From: Cycas panzhihuaensis
Lineage: Eukaryota; Cycadophyta
Direction of reading: 5' to 3'
NCBI GenBank assembly: GCA_023213395.1
Contig: CM041465.1
Coordinates: 53,699,741 to 53,763,740 of the forward strand
DNA: 64,000 nucleotides
The notes under the pieces were generated by a model. It worked only from the letters and a program-made list of their open reading frames with translations. It was not told where the DNA came from and did no database searches. This document shows positions 10,804-20,954 of the stretch, piece by piece; within the stretch, counting starts at the first letter, position 1, and each line of letters begins with the position of its first letter. Made by a program: the position numbers and the translations under genes.

Positions 10804-13319
10804 TGGAATCACGTCTACGGGATAGTCTTCTATGCTTTGAAGGGTGTAATGAACTAAGGTGTAGTTGGCTATAAATAGGACCTTATCAGCAAGAAGGAAC
10901 ACCACGTAGGGCATCTGTGCACTAGAGCACAGATTTGAGACCCACGGATGATGCCCAATTATCTTAAGGTAATCTTCAGAAAAGGAGGCAAGGTGAGGCC
11001 TTGGGTCATCCCAAAAGAAGAGGCCCTCCTATCCCTTGGATGGCCGAGAAGAGGAAGAGTGACTCTAAGAAGTTGTGTCTTCTGAGAGCAAATGTGTGTA
11101 TGGTATGATGTCCTACGTGTGGGCTAGATGGGGTGTAAGGAATGGGTGGCTTACACCTAAATCCTATCTACACACAGTATAAACAACTATAAAAAGGATT
11201 CGTTAATGCAAGAATGAGTTCTTTCCCTTTTCGTTTCCTATGCATTTTTAGCATGCGACGTGTGCATAAAAAAAACACTGCAGAAAAGGATAAAAAAGGA
11301 GACAAAGAATACTTAGAAAAGAAGTGTGGTTGGGATGTTGTGACCTTCTGCTCTTTACACACTCACTTACTCAAACTTGCCGCATGGGTGAGAGGCTAGC
11401 CAGTGATGGTTGTCGTGAATGGGTGAGAGGATACCTTAACTATCCCAATCATATGAAAGTAAAGTGACATAAAGAGCAGCAAAGGAAAATGAAAGTACTA
11501 CCAACTAGAGACTAACCTATCAAGAAGTTTGCCTCCTTCACACTTCCGTTGCCGCAAACCTGCGAAGCACAAAACAAAAGTTTCTCCCTCCTGGAAGAGG
11601 GGGCTGCCAAATATGCCTAATATATATATATGAATATAAGAAGTAGATAATAAATCAAGCTAAAGAAATATTGTACTCTACTCCAAAAACTCCAAGCAAG
11701 TTTCAAACCAAAGCATCACCAAACAGTAACCAAGATGAAGAAGTTAGCCTCGGTATGGCCAACTCACCCACAAGTACCTCCACGTAGCCTCAAAAGGGGG
11801 GAAAAACAGAGTGTAATAGCTATATAGGACAGCGAATAAAGGAGGAAATAAACTAACAAAATGGTGTGTAAACAAACCCAAGAGATGAAGTGCTATGGGC
11901 AGTAAATCATCAGGTTAGGATAAGCTAAGGATCACAAACCAACCAAGACAGGTTTAGGGGGATTATGTGGTGCCTAAAACCTACAAGTGCAGGTTTGAAA
12001 CTAGCATGGCAAGGGATGCCAATGCTATTTTAGATCTGGAAATAAATTCTCAATATCCCTGGCCCAGCTCCAAGGGAGGCATGAAGTGAAAGAGGAAGGA
12101 AGGGAAGGGTAAGACCCTTGGGGAGAAGGCCAACAAGGGGACTGATCCCACCTTTCTCCCTTCACTCATCCTTATGTAGCCCTCTTGCACAACCACCTTG
12201 GAGCAAGCTTGTAGGAAAAGAGAGGAGAAGCGCTATAAAAAATGGAGCAATAGGTAAGATCCTATGGAATGCAAAGATAGGAGCAAGGAAATAACCCAAC
12301 ACTGCTCATAAAAGAGAGAAAAAAGACAAGAAACTTAAAGGACCATAGAAGGGGTACCTTGTAGCAGAAGGAAGGAACTCTATTCTACCTGAAATCAAGA
12401 GGAAAACCCTGTTCCAAATAGGCTTTTTAGGCCTGGGCTAGAGAGGAGGCAAACATGGATGCAAATCTGAGATATTGGATCCTAGTTATTGAGATGATGT
12501 AAGTATTCTTCTTCCACAATGTAGACCTACAAAAAGAGAGCTTGAAGCTACTGGAGTAAGGCCTGAGACGTAACATGTATCCTGTAGAAGGAGAACCAGA
12601 GCCAAAGAGCAGATCCTGTGAAAGTTGGAGAGTGAGAGCTGGAGTAGAGCTAAAAAAATGAATGAAGAAGAGAGATAAATGGCTTTCTTTTTGGGTTTTA
12701 TATTCTCCCTAACCCTAAACGAGCATTTAGGGTTACGAAGGGGATGAGTATGTGAGGATGCCACATGGTAGTTCTATGAAAAGAGCAAGAATTGTCGTAG
12801 CACTAAGTTTGTAGCGGTACGGGATTGAAACTCAAAATTAAGGCAGAAATAAGGCCTCGAATCAATCAGAGAGGTGTGCAAAGGCTGAGCAGGCTAGAAG
12901 CTCATGCCCAGGTGGCTGATAAGTGGCAAAAAGAGAAAAATGAGTCTCTAGGGGGGGTCCTATCACACTTAGAATGGGATTCAAAGTAGGGACAGGATTG
13001 TCGCTGTGAACAGATCGCGACCAACAATGACATTTGAGGAGCTGTGGAGGTGTTATGGGTAGCTGAGTGCCATATGGAGTGTCTAACTCATTGAGGAGTA
13101 TCCCACGGTGGGTCATCATAGGCTGAACAATATGTGGCAGGCACAAGCAACGTGATCAGGTAAGAAAGCAATGTAATCACACAAATGACAGGCAAGAATG
13201 TATCAAACAATACCCTAAGCCACTTTGACCAAGCGAAAGTAAGGATAAAAGTGAGAAGTATATACCTGAGCTTACCTAAGTTGACCTGTCTCAAACCCAT
13301 TCCCAGTAGCTAGGAAACA
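10804..13319 (-). repeat. Solo LTR of the E/F gypsy family, inserted in C
   Basis: 2516 bp from TGGAATCACG to TAGGAAACA on the plus strand, i.e. TGTTTCC to GATTCCA in element sense, flanked by TCTGG at 10799-10803 and 13320-13324. In element sense its start resembles the E LTR start (TAGCTACTGGGAATGGG against CAGCTACCGGGAATAGG) and its end matches the ATTCCA end of the E left LTR. No internal region remains, so it is the product of recombination between the two LTRs of a former element. Reading frames inside it (such as near 12486 and 12862) show no family resemblance. Confidence 0.88.
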
Positions 13320-13324
13320 TCTGG

Positions 13325-13416
13325 TAACGATGATTTTTTATTGTGAAGGTATGAAGACCTTATACCCTTTCTTATCCATATGGTATCCAACAAAGATGCC
13401 TTTAAGTGCCCTATCC
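13325..13416 (-). pseudogene. Element C integrase C-terminal tail
   Basis: The minus strand reads LKGIFVGYHMDKKGYKVFIPS, the same segment seen in element A at about 5308-5370. It is all that is left of the C integrase. Upstream in element sense the sequence switches, within a TCCT overlap, to TRIM-like sequence. Confidence 0.8.
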
Positions 13417-13600
13417 TTGTGATAGTTAGTATCACGCGCTCCAACACTCCCCTATCACAAGGAGTTAGTTGTACCTATACGACATTGCATGTCCACCACG
13501 ACGTTCTTTGGTGCCACCCAGCAAACACCTTCACATATCTTCGGGTGTGCTACTGCGATACATAGGACTAGTTTTGAACCCTAGTCACTCTGATACCACA
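13417..13600 (-). other. TRIM-derived leader in element C
   Basis: Homologous to the TRIM at 23871-24194 over its whole internal region (CTCCCCT, GGAGTT, TACCTATAC, TGCATGTCCACCACG, TTTTGAACCCTA and the primer site) plus about 30 bases of the TRIM LTR (GATAGTTAG, GCTCCAACA). In C this block sits between the copia 5' LTR and the integrase tail. A TRIM-to-copia template switch during reverse transcription explains the join and the loss of gag, protease and integrase core. Confidence 0.82.
13585..13598 (-). promoter_or_regulatory. Element C primer binding site
   Basis: The minus strand reads TGGTATCAGAGTGA, two bases from the LTR end: the initiator Met-tRNA site. Confidence 0.85.
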
Positions 13601-13912
13601 TGAAGGAAGGATGGATGTAGGAGATAAATCACTCACATGCACATAATGGTAATGGAGAATGAAAATGAAGATGAAATAAGATATGAGAGCAAGCTTAGAG
13701 GTGAGAATGAATAATTAGTCCCTCCTTGAGATTTCACCTTTTATTATTGAGGGTGAGTATTAGGGTTACGATTTTCCTGCCTAATGACATGAACCCGAAA
13801 TTACATCTAAATGCACATAAAGTACATTTCATTAAGAGACTAATGCTAATAATATATCCTAAGGTCATATAATTAATCTACACAAATAACCTTGATACAT
13901 TAACCTCTTTCA
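13601..13912 (-). repeat. Element C 5' LTR
   Basis: 312 bp, pairs with 7933-8244. In element sense it begins TGAAAGAGGTTAATG at 13912 and ends CCTTCCTTCA at 13601. It is followed by the TACTT duplication at 13913-13917. Confidence 0.93.
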
Positions 13913-13917
13913 TACTT

Positions 13918-15330
13918 ATCTAATAATTTTAGCAGATTTGCAAAGAATATCAGTTGCATGTAAGATTTATATGGTTTTTCTTCAAGATCTATAATTTTTA
14001 CTTCAGATCTACCATAGTTTTCTATAGATCTCACTTATATTTTTCAGATTTGCTCTTTCTATCAAATATTTGATAGTTTCCTAGTTTATTCTATTCAAAT
14101 ATTTAATATTTTTTTAGATCTACAGTGTCTATCACATATTTGAAAGTTTTCAAGTTTATTTATCTATTTTATCTAATATTTTTCATAAATCTACAAAGGA
14201 GATCAACTATATACAAGATTCATACAAGTTTTTTTTTTTGGATTTGTTACATATTTTTTCATATCTACTATATTTTACTATAGATCTACTTATTTCAGTA
14301 ATTTTTTCTCCATTCTTTCTAGTACACTCATTTAAATCTGCAATGTCTAGCTATAGATTTGCCATACTTACGTCAGATCTATAATATTTACATAAGTTTT
14401 TTCAAGTCTACTATTTTTACTTCAAATCTGCTACATTTTATTTCAGATCTATATTCTTTAACATATATTCGATAATTGTTTCAAGTTTTCATTTTAGATC
14501 TACAATATTTGAGGCATATTCAACCTTCTAAAAAAGTTTAAAGAGCAAATCTCATTGTTGCAAATCAGCTACAGCTACATTTTTAGGTTTATCATATTCT
14601 TTTTTAGATTTAAACACATTTTTCTAACATATCTACTTTATATAATTGAAAATTTTCAAATAAAAATACATAAGTATTTTTTTTAATATACTTTCTTCAA
14701 AATATTTGAAAAGTTTCTTGATATTGTGACTCTGTTGTATGAGTATATTCCTCCATTAAGTTTTTTTATTGTTATTATTTGAAGAAATTTCTGTGAGATT
14801 TCTGTGTATATACAAAATCATTGCATTTTTTTTACCAACAATATATTGAACACAAAATAGAAATAAAGAATAAATCACCACCTGAAAAAGGCCACTATCT
14901 TGCGTTTCTAGAAAACAATAGATAGAAAACACAAAAAATATAATAAGAATAACCAAGTCTTGTGGCTTACTTTGTATGCACATTTTTTATTTTCAGCACA
15001 GATATAATATCCATATAGAACCCTTACTGGTGGAGAAGAAAGAATACATTGTGATAATTTGTCATACATTGTAATAGTTTATTGCAAAGTTTTATCATAT
15101 TCCTTTCCTTGAATATCCTTTTGTGAATGCTGGATCCAGCTCAATATACTTATTTGTATCTTTCAGCCCTTTTGGAAAGGCTCCAAACTTTGAGTAACAA
15201 GCTCTTAACAAAAACAACAAGCCTCAACATTGGACTCAGTTGGAGCTGAAGTTGGAGTTACAAGACTATCTTTTGGCACTAGCTTCTCTTCTTGTTTCCC
15301 TTCTTCCTTTAGCTCCTCTTTGCTTTCTTA
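13918..15330 (+). other. Element B leader, second part (non-coding)
   Basis: Continuation of the B leader after C. It is very AT-rich, with many imperfect copies of TTTCAGATCTAC / AGATCTRC words from about 13920 to 14620. From about 14750 the composition changes toward the captured block. No gene is seen. Confidence 0.65.
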
Positions 15331-15335
15331 AATCT

Positions 15336-15595
15336 TTAATCTGCAACATTATTTACCTCTTTTTTTTGGCCTAGACTTGAGAAATCTTCCATTTGGTTTC
15401 CTTTTCTGCATATCCATAGCACATTAGTTTCTAGAGTTATTACTGAAACACCAAAGAAAAACCCAGATGCCGAATAGTTTTTTGATGCATTATTGTCTAT
15501 TCTGACATAAACAGTAGAAATTTTGTATACATAAAGCAAAGCAATAACCAAAAGAAGAAGAGTTGCAATAGCTCATAAGCTCTGCCTCTAAGTTC
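15336..15595 (-). pseudogene. Captured fragment resembling DEK1 (plant calpain) membrane region
   Basis: The minus strand reads a hydrophobic helix (IATLLLLVIALLYVYKI) followed by VYVRIDNNASKNYSASGFFF and GVSVITLETNVLWICRK. This fits the membrane-spanning part of DEFECTIVE KERNEL 1, where a helix is followed by a YSPSGFFFGVSAIAL-type segment and FICRM. DEK1 is a large plasma-membrane calpain controlling epidermal fate. Only about 80 codons remain and upstream codons carry stops, so this is a dead exon-sized piece. It lies antisense to B. The assignment rests on recall of the family and needs a protein search. Confidence 0.65.
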
Positions 15596-15599
15596 CTTT

Positions 15600-16560
15600 T
15601 ACCACTGCACAAGGGTGGGGCTCTTGGTCCATCACTTCATCCCTGTAAGATACTCTGTATCCATGCATCTGGCCTTTATTGTGAAAGTACAATCACATGT
15701 GCAAAGAATGTCATGCTAGCTAAACATTGAAATAAAATAACTTCCACTAACGCTAACAGAGGGAAGAAAAGGAAACACATCAGAAAAAATCAAGTGCAAA
15801 AATAAAGAGCTCCAACAACAGCTTCAATAATAGATACAAGAAGATCTTCATGATACAAATATCTTAGCAGATATCTGTGTTGCATTAATATCTCTCTGTG
15901 TTATAATTCTTGCAGTAGAGGCATCTATCACAGCATATGTCATTAGTTGATGACCCAATGCCATAGAGTTCTTCACATAATGTGATGGCTATTTGATCAC
16001 ACTTTTGAAGTGCATTGCCTGTCACATCATCTTCTGTAGCTACTTCATTTGGATGTCCAACAGAAAACTCTGTTGACTATTGTAATCTCTGAATGGAATT
16101 TTAAAATAGTACAAAACCCTACACCGAGTTCTTTTTCTTCAATTTGTAGGTCTTGCGAGACTAGCATTGAGAATTGAAAGCCCCCTATTTTTTCCATTCT
16201 ACAAACATTATTCTCCTTGAATCAACCTTGTTCGTGAAGTAAGCATGATACCTTAGATCCCAAGGGGAAATAGCTTGGTGAAGAGTTGAATAGACAAAAC
16301 AAAAAAGAAAAAAAACTAAAAAGCAAAGCTGAAAAATACCCCACCATATAATGTTCTTCTATGCATGATTCTCCTCAAAAGATTGAACCATTTCCTCTTT
16401 TTCTTGAGTATCCAGTTTGGAAGTCGTTGTAGCTAGGCAACAACTCCTCTCCTTGTCATTCTTGTTTCTTTCACTCCCCTGTTGCGAAGAAGGAAACAAT
16501 CAACACACAGGTTAATACCCCAGCAATAGCCATTCTCAACTATTCTTCTCTGGTGAAAGT
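15600..16560. other. Element B interior between captured fragments
   Basis: About 1 kb with broken minus-strand frames and splice-like AT-rich stretches. It may be intron or further exon of the captured genes, but no family could be recognised with confidence. Confidence 0.4.
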
Positions 16561-17000
16561 TTTTTTTGGTGCCATCTTCATCTACCCTTGCCGTCGATAG
16601 CTATAGAATGCCATATTGTCTTTGAGGCCATGCAAACACACCACAGAGAACCCTCTCTGCATCTACGGTGTCTCCAATAAGGCCTGAAGTGGTTGCTCGC
16701 TAGTGCTAGTAGCCCAAAATCAAACTAGCTTCCATTGCATTATTTAGACCTTGCCACAATAATTGTATATGTCTTTGTATGTGTGTTAACCATAAATCCT
16801 AGAGCACTATACTCTGAAACTCTCGATTCTGAACATTGTGGAATGTTCTTGTATTCCTTCATGATGGGATTACATACATACAATTGATCTAAGAAATAAA
16901 CCAACCCAAATGAAGAGCCAACAAACCTCCTCGAGTCTACGTATAGTGTGGTCACAGAAAGAATGACAAGCTGCTACAGGCACCACGGCATTAGAGTCTT
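16560..17000 (-). pseudogene. Captured fragment resembling an F-box-associated domain
   Basis: The minus strand reads RRFVGSSFGLVYFLD, QLYVCNPIMKEYKNIPQ, then YSALGFMVNTHTKTYTIIVA. The pattern SSxGLV-(x)n-LYVCNPxxKEYxxxP followed by a GF.V....K.Y.I strand is typical of the F-box-associated region of plant F-box proteins, the substrate-binding part of SCF ubiquitin ligases. The F-box itself is not seen. Stops follow at 16755 and beyond, so it is a pseudogene fragment. Like the DEK1-like piece it is antisense to element B. Confidence 0.65.
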
Positions 17001-18585
17001 CTTATTTTTTTTTAAACGTTTTTTATATTTAAAAAAATTGAACTACATTTAAAGTTTGAAACTCTTTGGTGCTACTTTGTGAGATCGCCCTTTCTTCTTT
17101 ACTCTCAAAGATTATTCCCCTCAATCGAGAGATCTCGCATGCTAGGTGGCAATAGATGGGCAGTGGCAACATGCCAATTTCTCATTGAAATTGTTATTTT
17201 TTAATTTTACTTTTTTAAAGGTTTAACAAAATTTTAATTATATTATATAAATTTTTGGATTCCAAGGTTTAAAAACTCTTAGCCCCCTTAACATCGTCAG
17301 CCCTGGTCCTATTTAATCATCACATGATCATTAGCTACCTTCAAAGGGGCTAACAATTGTTTATAAATGTTTTTCTTTTTTATTTTTTTAATTTTTAAAT
17401 TTTACATAGGGTTATTGGCGTTTTCTTGCCATAACTCCTCACCGAAGCATTAGTCTCTAATGAAACTAATTTCATTGCATTAGAAAGTTTCTGTATATTG
17501 ATTTTGACTAGTCATATGACCATTTTGGTGCTGATTTGACCCCGTTTCAGTCGATTTAAAGTCAATCAGTCTTTTTTAAACTTTTTATAAAATCACTTTT
17601 TGAACTGACTGTATTTTATTACTAGGAAACTATTTTCTGCCCAGATTTGTTCTAAAGTAATTTATATTCAACAAAATTCATTACCCACATTTTATTTTAA
17701 TTTTTAGAATTCATTTTGACCACTAGTTTAATCGTTGAAAGTGGCATTTTAGTGGTTTTAAGCATTTTTCTTAATATTTTACCATAAAGGCACCTGTTAC
17801 TATTTCTTCTATAATTTTTTTGTTTGATATCCAAATTTAATTCTGTCAATTTTTTTGGGAATCTAGCTCAATTCTCTTCGATTTTACATAGGTTTTTATA
17901 CATTTTAACATATTTTTACTTATTTTCAAATCAATCAAAGTTAAGGTACTTAATACCCTCAAATCTGCTATTTTTACATATTTTTTATATATATTTCTCA
18001 AAAAGTTTCAATTGAAAACTTATTAAGCAGCACTCTAATATATATTTGATCTTCTTACATCATTATATAAAGTTTTATTAACATTTTTATAAAACTTTTA
18101 ACTCCCTACTCTTATTAGGACTCAAAATGAGGTTTGTACATTTGAATCATTCAAACTTGACTTATAGGAACCCGTTTTCAAAATTGTTAGTTTCGTTGGA
18201 TTCATATTTTATTTATCTTCATACTCGTAAAGTTTCACATCATTCTGACATTGTTTCATATACTTTTGAAGTAGCCAAACTTGAGGTTGTCCTCTAACCC
18301 CTCTTTTAAAAAGGTTTCTTCTACTCCTTATCTTTCAAAGTAAAATATACATATATTTTAATATTTTCAGTATTATATATTATCATCAAGGCTAAGGATT
18401 TATTGCATTGAGAATTTACATTTATTCATTTAAAGAAAATCCAAAGGTTAAGGTCTTATTTTAAATTTGTATCATCAAAAGGATATTGGTATATAATTTC
18501 AAAGTTACGTCTATATTCATTATTTCCTTATTGCAATCAGTTCATTTATTTTCAAAAGGCATTGCATTTCTTTTGAAGAGTATAT
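17000..18585. other. AT-rich interior of element B
   Basis: Very AT-rich, with runs of T, no repeats of note and no reading frame resembling a family. Nothing recognised. Confidence 0.5.
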
Positions 18586-19230
18586 TTGACATCATATAAG
18601 TTTAGTCACTTATTGAATTTATTTGATTTGATAAAAGCATATTTTATATGTTCTAAAGTCTTTTATAACATGGCACAATTACCTATATTTGATGGGCAAA
18701 ATTTTTCAGAATGGCACAAGGTTATGAAGAATTATTTTATTTCACATGATCTATGGAAGTATTTACAACATGACTATGCTGTTAGTATTAAAGAAAATAT
18801 TAGAAAGGATAATGAAGCATTAGGATTATTATTTTGCACTATGAATGATGATGTTTTTTCAAATGTTTCTGAATTAACAACTTCTAAATCAGTTTGGAAT
18901 GTTTTGAGTTCTACTTATGGGGGAGATACTCTCCATGTATTTGATGATATTTTTGTTGAGCATGTGAGACAGGTGATAGAATAGGTAGATCATGCTGGCA
19001 AAACTAATGAAGATTCAGATCAAATATAGGACCAACTTGCTACACAAGGATTTGATCCTCCATTTGAGGGGGAGAATGAAAATGAATCCTATGACATGAT
19101 GGAGGATGAACCTGATATGACAAAAAAGGAATCTTATGATATGACAGTTGTTGATAGAATATAGATTACAAAATATAAAGTTCAAATTTAAATTTTTCTC
19201 AATGTTCTAGTTGACAAATTTAAAGTTGCA
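18586..19230 (+). pseudogene. Element B truncated copia-type gag
   Basis: The reading starting near the ATG at 18670 gives LPIFDGQNFSEWHKVMKNYF, HDLWKYL, then ALGLLFCTMNDDVFSNVSEL and SVWNVLSSTYGG. This is the conserved gag N-terminal pattern of copia elements (FDGxNYxxW...DLW). After about 100 residues a TAG at 18982 (family glutamine likely) and further stops end it. An acidic segment follows (19060-19160). There is no zinc knuckle. Gag near the 3' LTR with no pol suggests an internal deletion or a gag-only non-autonomous element. Confidence 0.72.
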
Positions 19231-19410
19231 TCTATACATACATACTTGAATCAAGCATCACCTACTTACAGTTTTTTTGCATCATTCCTTGGTAAACAGA
19301 CATATGTTGCAATAAGGTTGAAGTATATTAATGAATATCGAAATTTTAAAGTTTTTTTCAAGTATAAGTTCGATAAGTTCAAGGAAAAGATACAAGTATT
19401 CATGATGATA

Positions 19411-19423
19411 TTAAGGGGGAGAA
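19411..19423 (+). promoter_or_regulatory. Element B polypurine tract
   Basis: TTAAGGGGGAGAA directly precedes the LTR start TGTTGGAG at 19424; the classic copia tract. Confidence 0.85.
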
Positions 19424-19852
19424 TGTTGGAGTTAATTATCATCACTCTACTCCCACCTTTCCAACTAGAATTGTATACCTCATCAACTTTAATTTAGACA
19501 TGTGACGCTTAATATATCGAGGTAAGTTAAGGTAAGTTTAACTTTGAGTTAAGTTAGTTTCATTTGAGTTAAGTTAACATTATTTTATTATTATTTTAAA
19601 TTCAAGGGTTGAGGAGTTTCCCTCCTCCCCCAAATTATAAATATTGAGGGGTGTGCAACCCTAGTATCTTTAGACACCACCCTTATTTGGGAAATTTATA
19701 ATGCTCACTTCTTATAATGGCTTGAATACAATGATTTCATGTTTATGCAACTATGATGCTATTATGATACATTGATGTATTGATGTAATATTGATTTATG
19801 GTTATTTGATATATGTTCTTCCTTATTCTCCTCCAAATATATATTTTCTACA
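19424..19852 (+). repeat. Element B 3' LTR
   Basis: 429 bp ending TTTTCTACA. It pairs with 7123-7551 at about 92%. The A RNase H sequence resumes right after it. Confidence 0.93.
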
Positions 19853-19857
19853 AACGG

Positions 19858-20175
19858 TAAAAGATAGTTGTAGACTCAACTACTGAAGCTAAATATATTA
19901 CTACTTCTAAGGCAAATAAGGAGGTGATATGGCTTAGAAAATTATTGAATACATTAAATGCCACCTAAACAAGTTGTACTAGCTTATATGTAGATAATCA
20001 ATCTATAATCTAAATGGCTAAAAATCCTATATTTCATTATTGTACCAAACATATAAGTATGAAAGTCCACAGGATTAGAGAACTAGTTCATAATGGAACA
20101 ATTCAACTGGAGTACTGCCTTATAATAGATCAAGTGGTTAATATCTTCACCAAACTATTGAAGAGGATGAAGTTT
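19858..20175 (+). pseudogene. Element A RNase H, C-terminal part
   Basis: Reads KIVVDSTTEAKYITTSKANK, EVIWLRKLLNTLN, LYVDNQS, MAKNPIFHYCTKHISMKVHR, IRELVHNGTIQLEYC and QVVNIFTKLL. It is the exact continuation of the half-domain ending at 7122 and matches the unbroken copy in element C. Two stops sit at family glutamine/alanine codons. Confidence 0.9.
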
Positions 20176-20656
20176 GAATAGTTCCAAAGGTAACTCAGCC
20201 TTAGGGCCTCCATTTTTGATTGATTGAAGGAGATGACAATAGGACCATCATAGTCTATCTTATTCATGAAAACCCCTTGTGGGTGCAGAAGGATAAGAGC
20301 AAGTCTCTGCCCTATCCGATCTGTGAAAACCCCTTGTGGATGTGAAAGGATAAGGGTTGTATCATTTTGGAAAATCAAAACTAATGAAAACTTGAAAGGG
20401 TATGGGGGATGACGAAATGGTATATGGAGACTCAGTGAATTTTAGCTACAAAATTCATTATACTGATTGGCTCTCTAGCTTCATTTAAAGAATCACTTGA
20501 GCTAGGTTAGTAGATTAGAAAATCTATGGGTTTTCTTCCTCATGAGAGTTTCCCACAAAAGTGTCACAGTAGTTTGCTTTATAAGAGGCTCAAATGAAGA
20601 CCTCATAAGATATAATAAAATAGGATGAAATGACCTTCTACTATTAAGAGGGAGAT
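20176..20656 (+). other. Element A 3' UTR and polypurine tract
   Basis: Non-coding. It holds the TGAAAACCCCTTGTGG direct repeat at 20267 and 20324 (57 apart, as in C). It ends with the purine tract TTAAGAGGGAGAT before the LTR at 20657. Confidence 0.7.
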
Positions 20657-20954
20657 TGAAAAAGGTTAACATCACAAGGTTATTACATTAGTTGATTATT
20701 TATAAAAAGGGTCTTAAGTGAACTTTAAATTAGATCACTTAAGTGAAATATACTTTCATGTACATTATGTGTAATTTTATTTCACCTAACTCTAATGCTT
20801 CTTCTCTCAATATAAAAGTAAAAGCTCAATGGAGGAGGCTCATTCTTACCTTCCCATTTTGTGAGAGCTACTTTCTTTCTCTCAAGTCTCTCTTACTCCT
20901 ATGTTTTCCTTTGTGTTTAGTACATGGAGATGAAGGATAGATCCACTCTTTTCA
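20657..20954 (+). repeat. Element A 3' LTR
   Basis: 298 bp from TGAAAAAGGTTAAC to CTCTTTTCA, following the polypurine tract. It resembles the C LTR at its start and in the middle (CTTAAGTGAAATATACTT, TAACTCTAATGCT). The 5' partner is not in the window. The following bases GTAGC would be the target duplication. Confidence 0.78.

Larger units (their letters stand above)
7933..13912 (-). mobile_element. Element C: chimeric Ty1/copia deletion derivative
   Basis: Minus-strand element with 312-bp LTRs (7933-8244 and 13601-13912) and a perfect TACTT duplication at 7928-7932 and 13913-13917. On the minus strand the order is 5' LTR, primer site, TRIM-like leader, integrase tail, linker, RT, RNase H, 3' UTR, polypurine tract, 3' LTR. 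Gag, protease and the integrase core are missing: the leader is joined straight to the integrase tail. A solo gypsy LTR (10804-13319) has later landed in the linker. LTRs differ at about 21 of 312 positions by hand count (about 7%). Confidence 0.93.
7123..19852 (+). mobile_element. Element B: non-autonomous copia-type LTR element carrying gene fragments
   Basis: Bounded by two 429-bp LTRs in direct orientation, with an initiator-Met primer site after the left LTR and a purine tract before the right one. It lies inside the RNase H of element A. Removing C leaves about 6.7 kb. No protease, integrase or RT is seen. The contents are an AT-rich leader, antisense fragments resembling DEK1 and F-box genes, and a truncated copia-like gag close to the 3' LTR. 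B must have used enzymes of another element. Hand counting gives about 35 differences between the LTRs (about 8%). Flanking 5-mers are GACAG and AACGG, an eroded target duplication. Confidence 0.88.
4490..20954 (+). mobile_element. Element A: Ty1/copia retrotransposon split by B
   Basis: Copia pol (integrase, RT, RNase H) reads from about 4540 to 7122, stops in mid RNase H, and resumes in the same domain at about 19853, followed by 3' UTR, polypurine tract and a 298-bp 3' LTR ending at 20954. The block between is element B with matching LTRs. No 5' LTR, gag or protease of A is seen; these are left of G or lost. A and C belong to one family: their proteins, 3' UTR repeats and LTR ends (TGAAARAGGTTAA) match. 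Confidence 0.88.

Noticed and set aside
14756-14983. Hydrophobic minus-strand frame near the DEK1-like piece
   Set aside because: No family resemblance and AT-rich composition; it may be intron.
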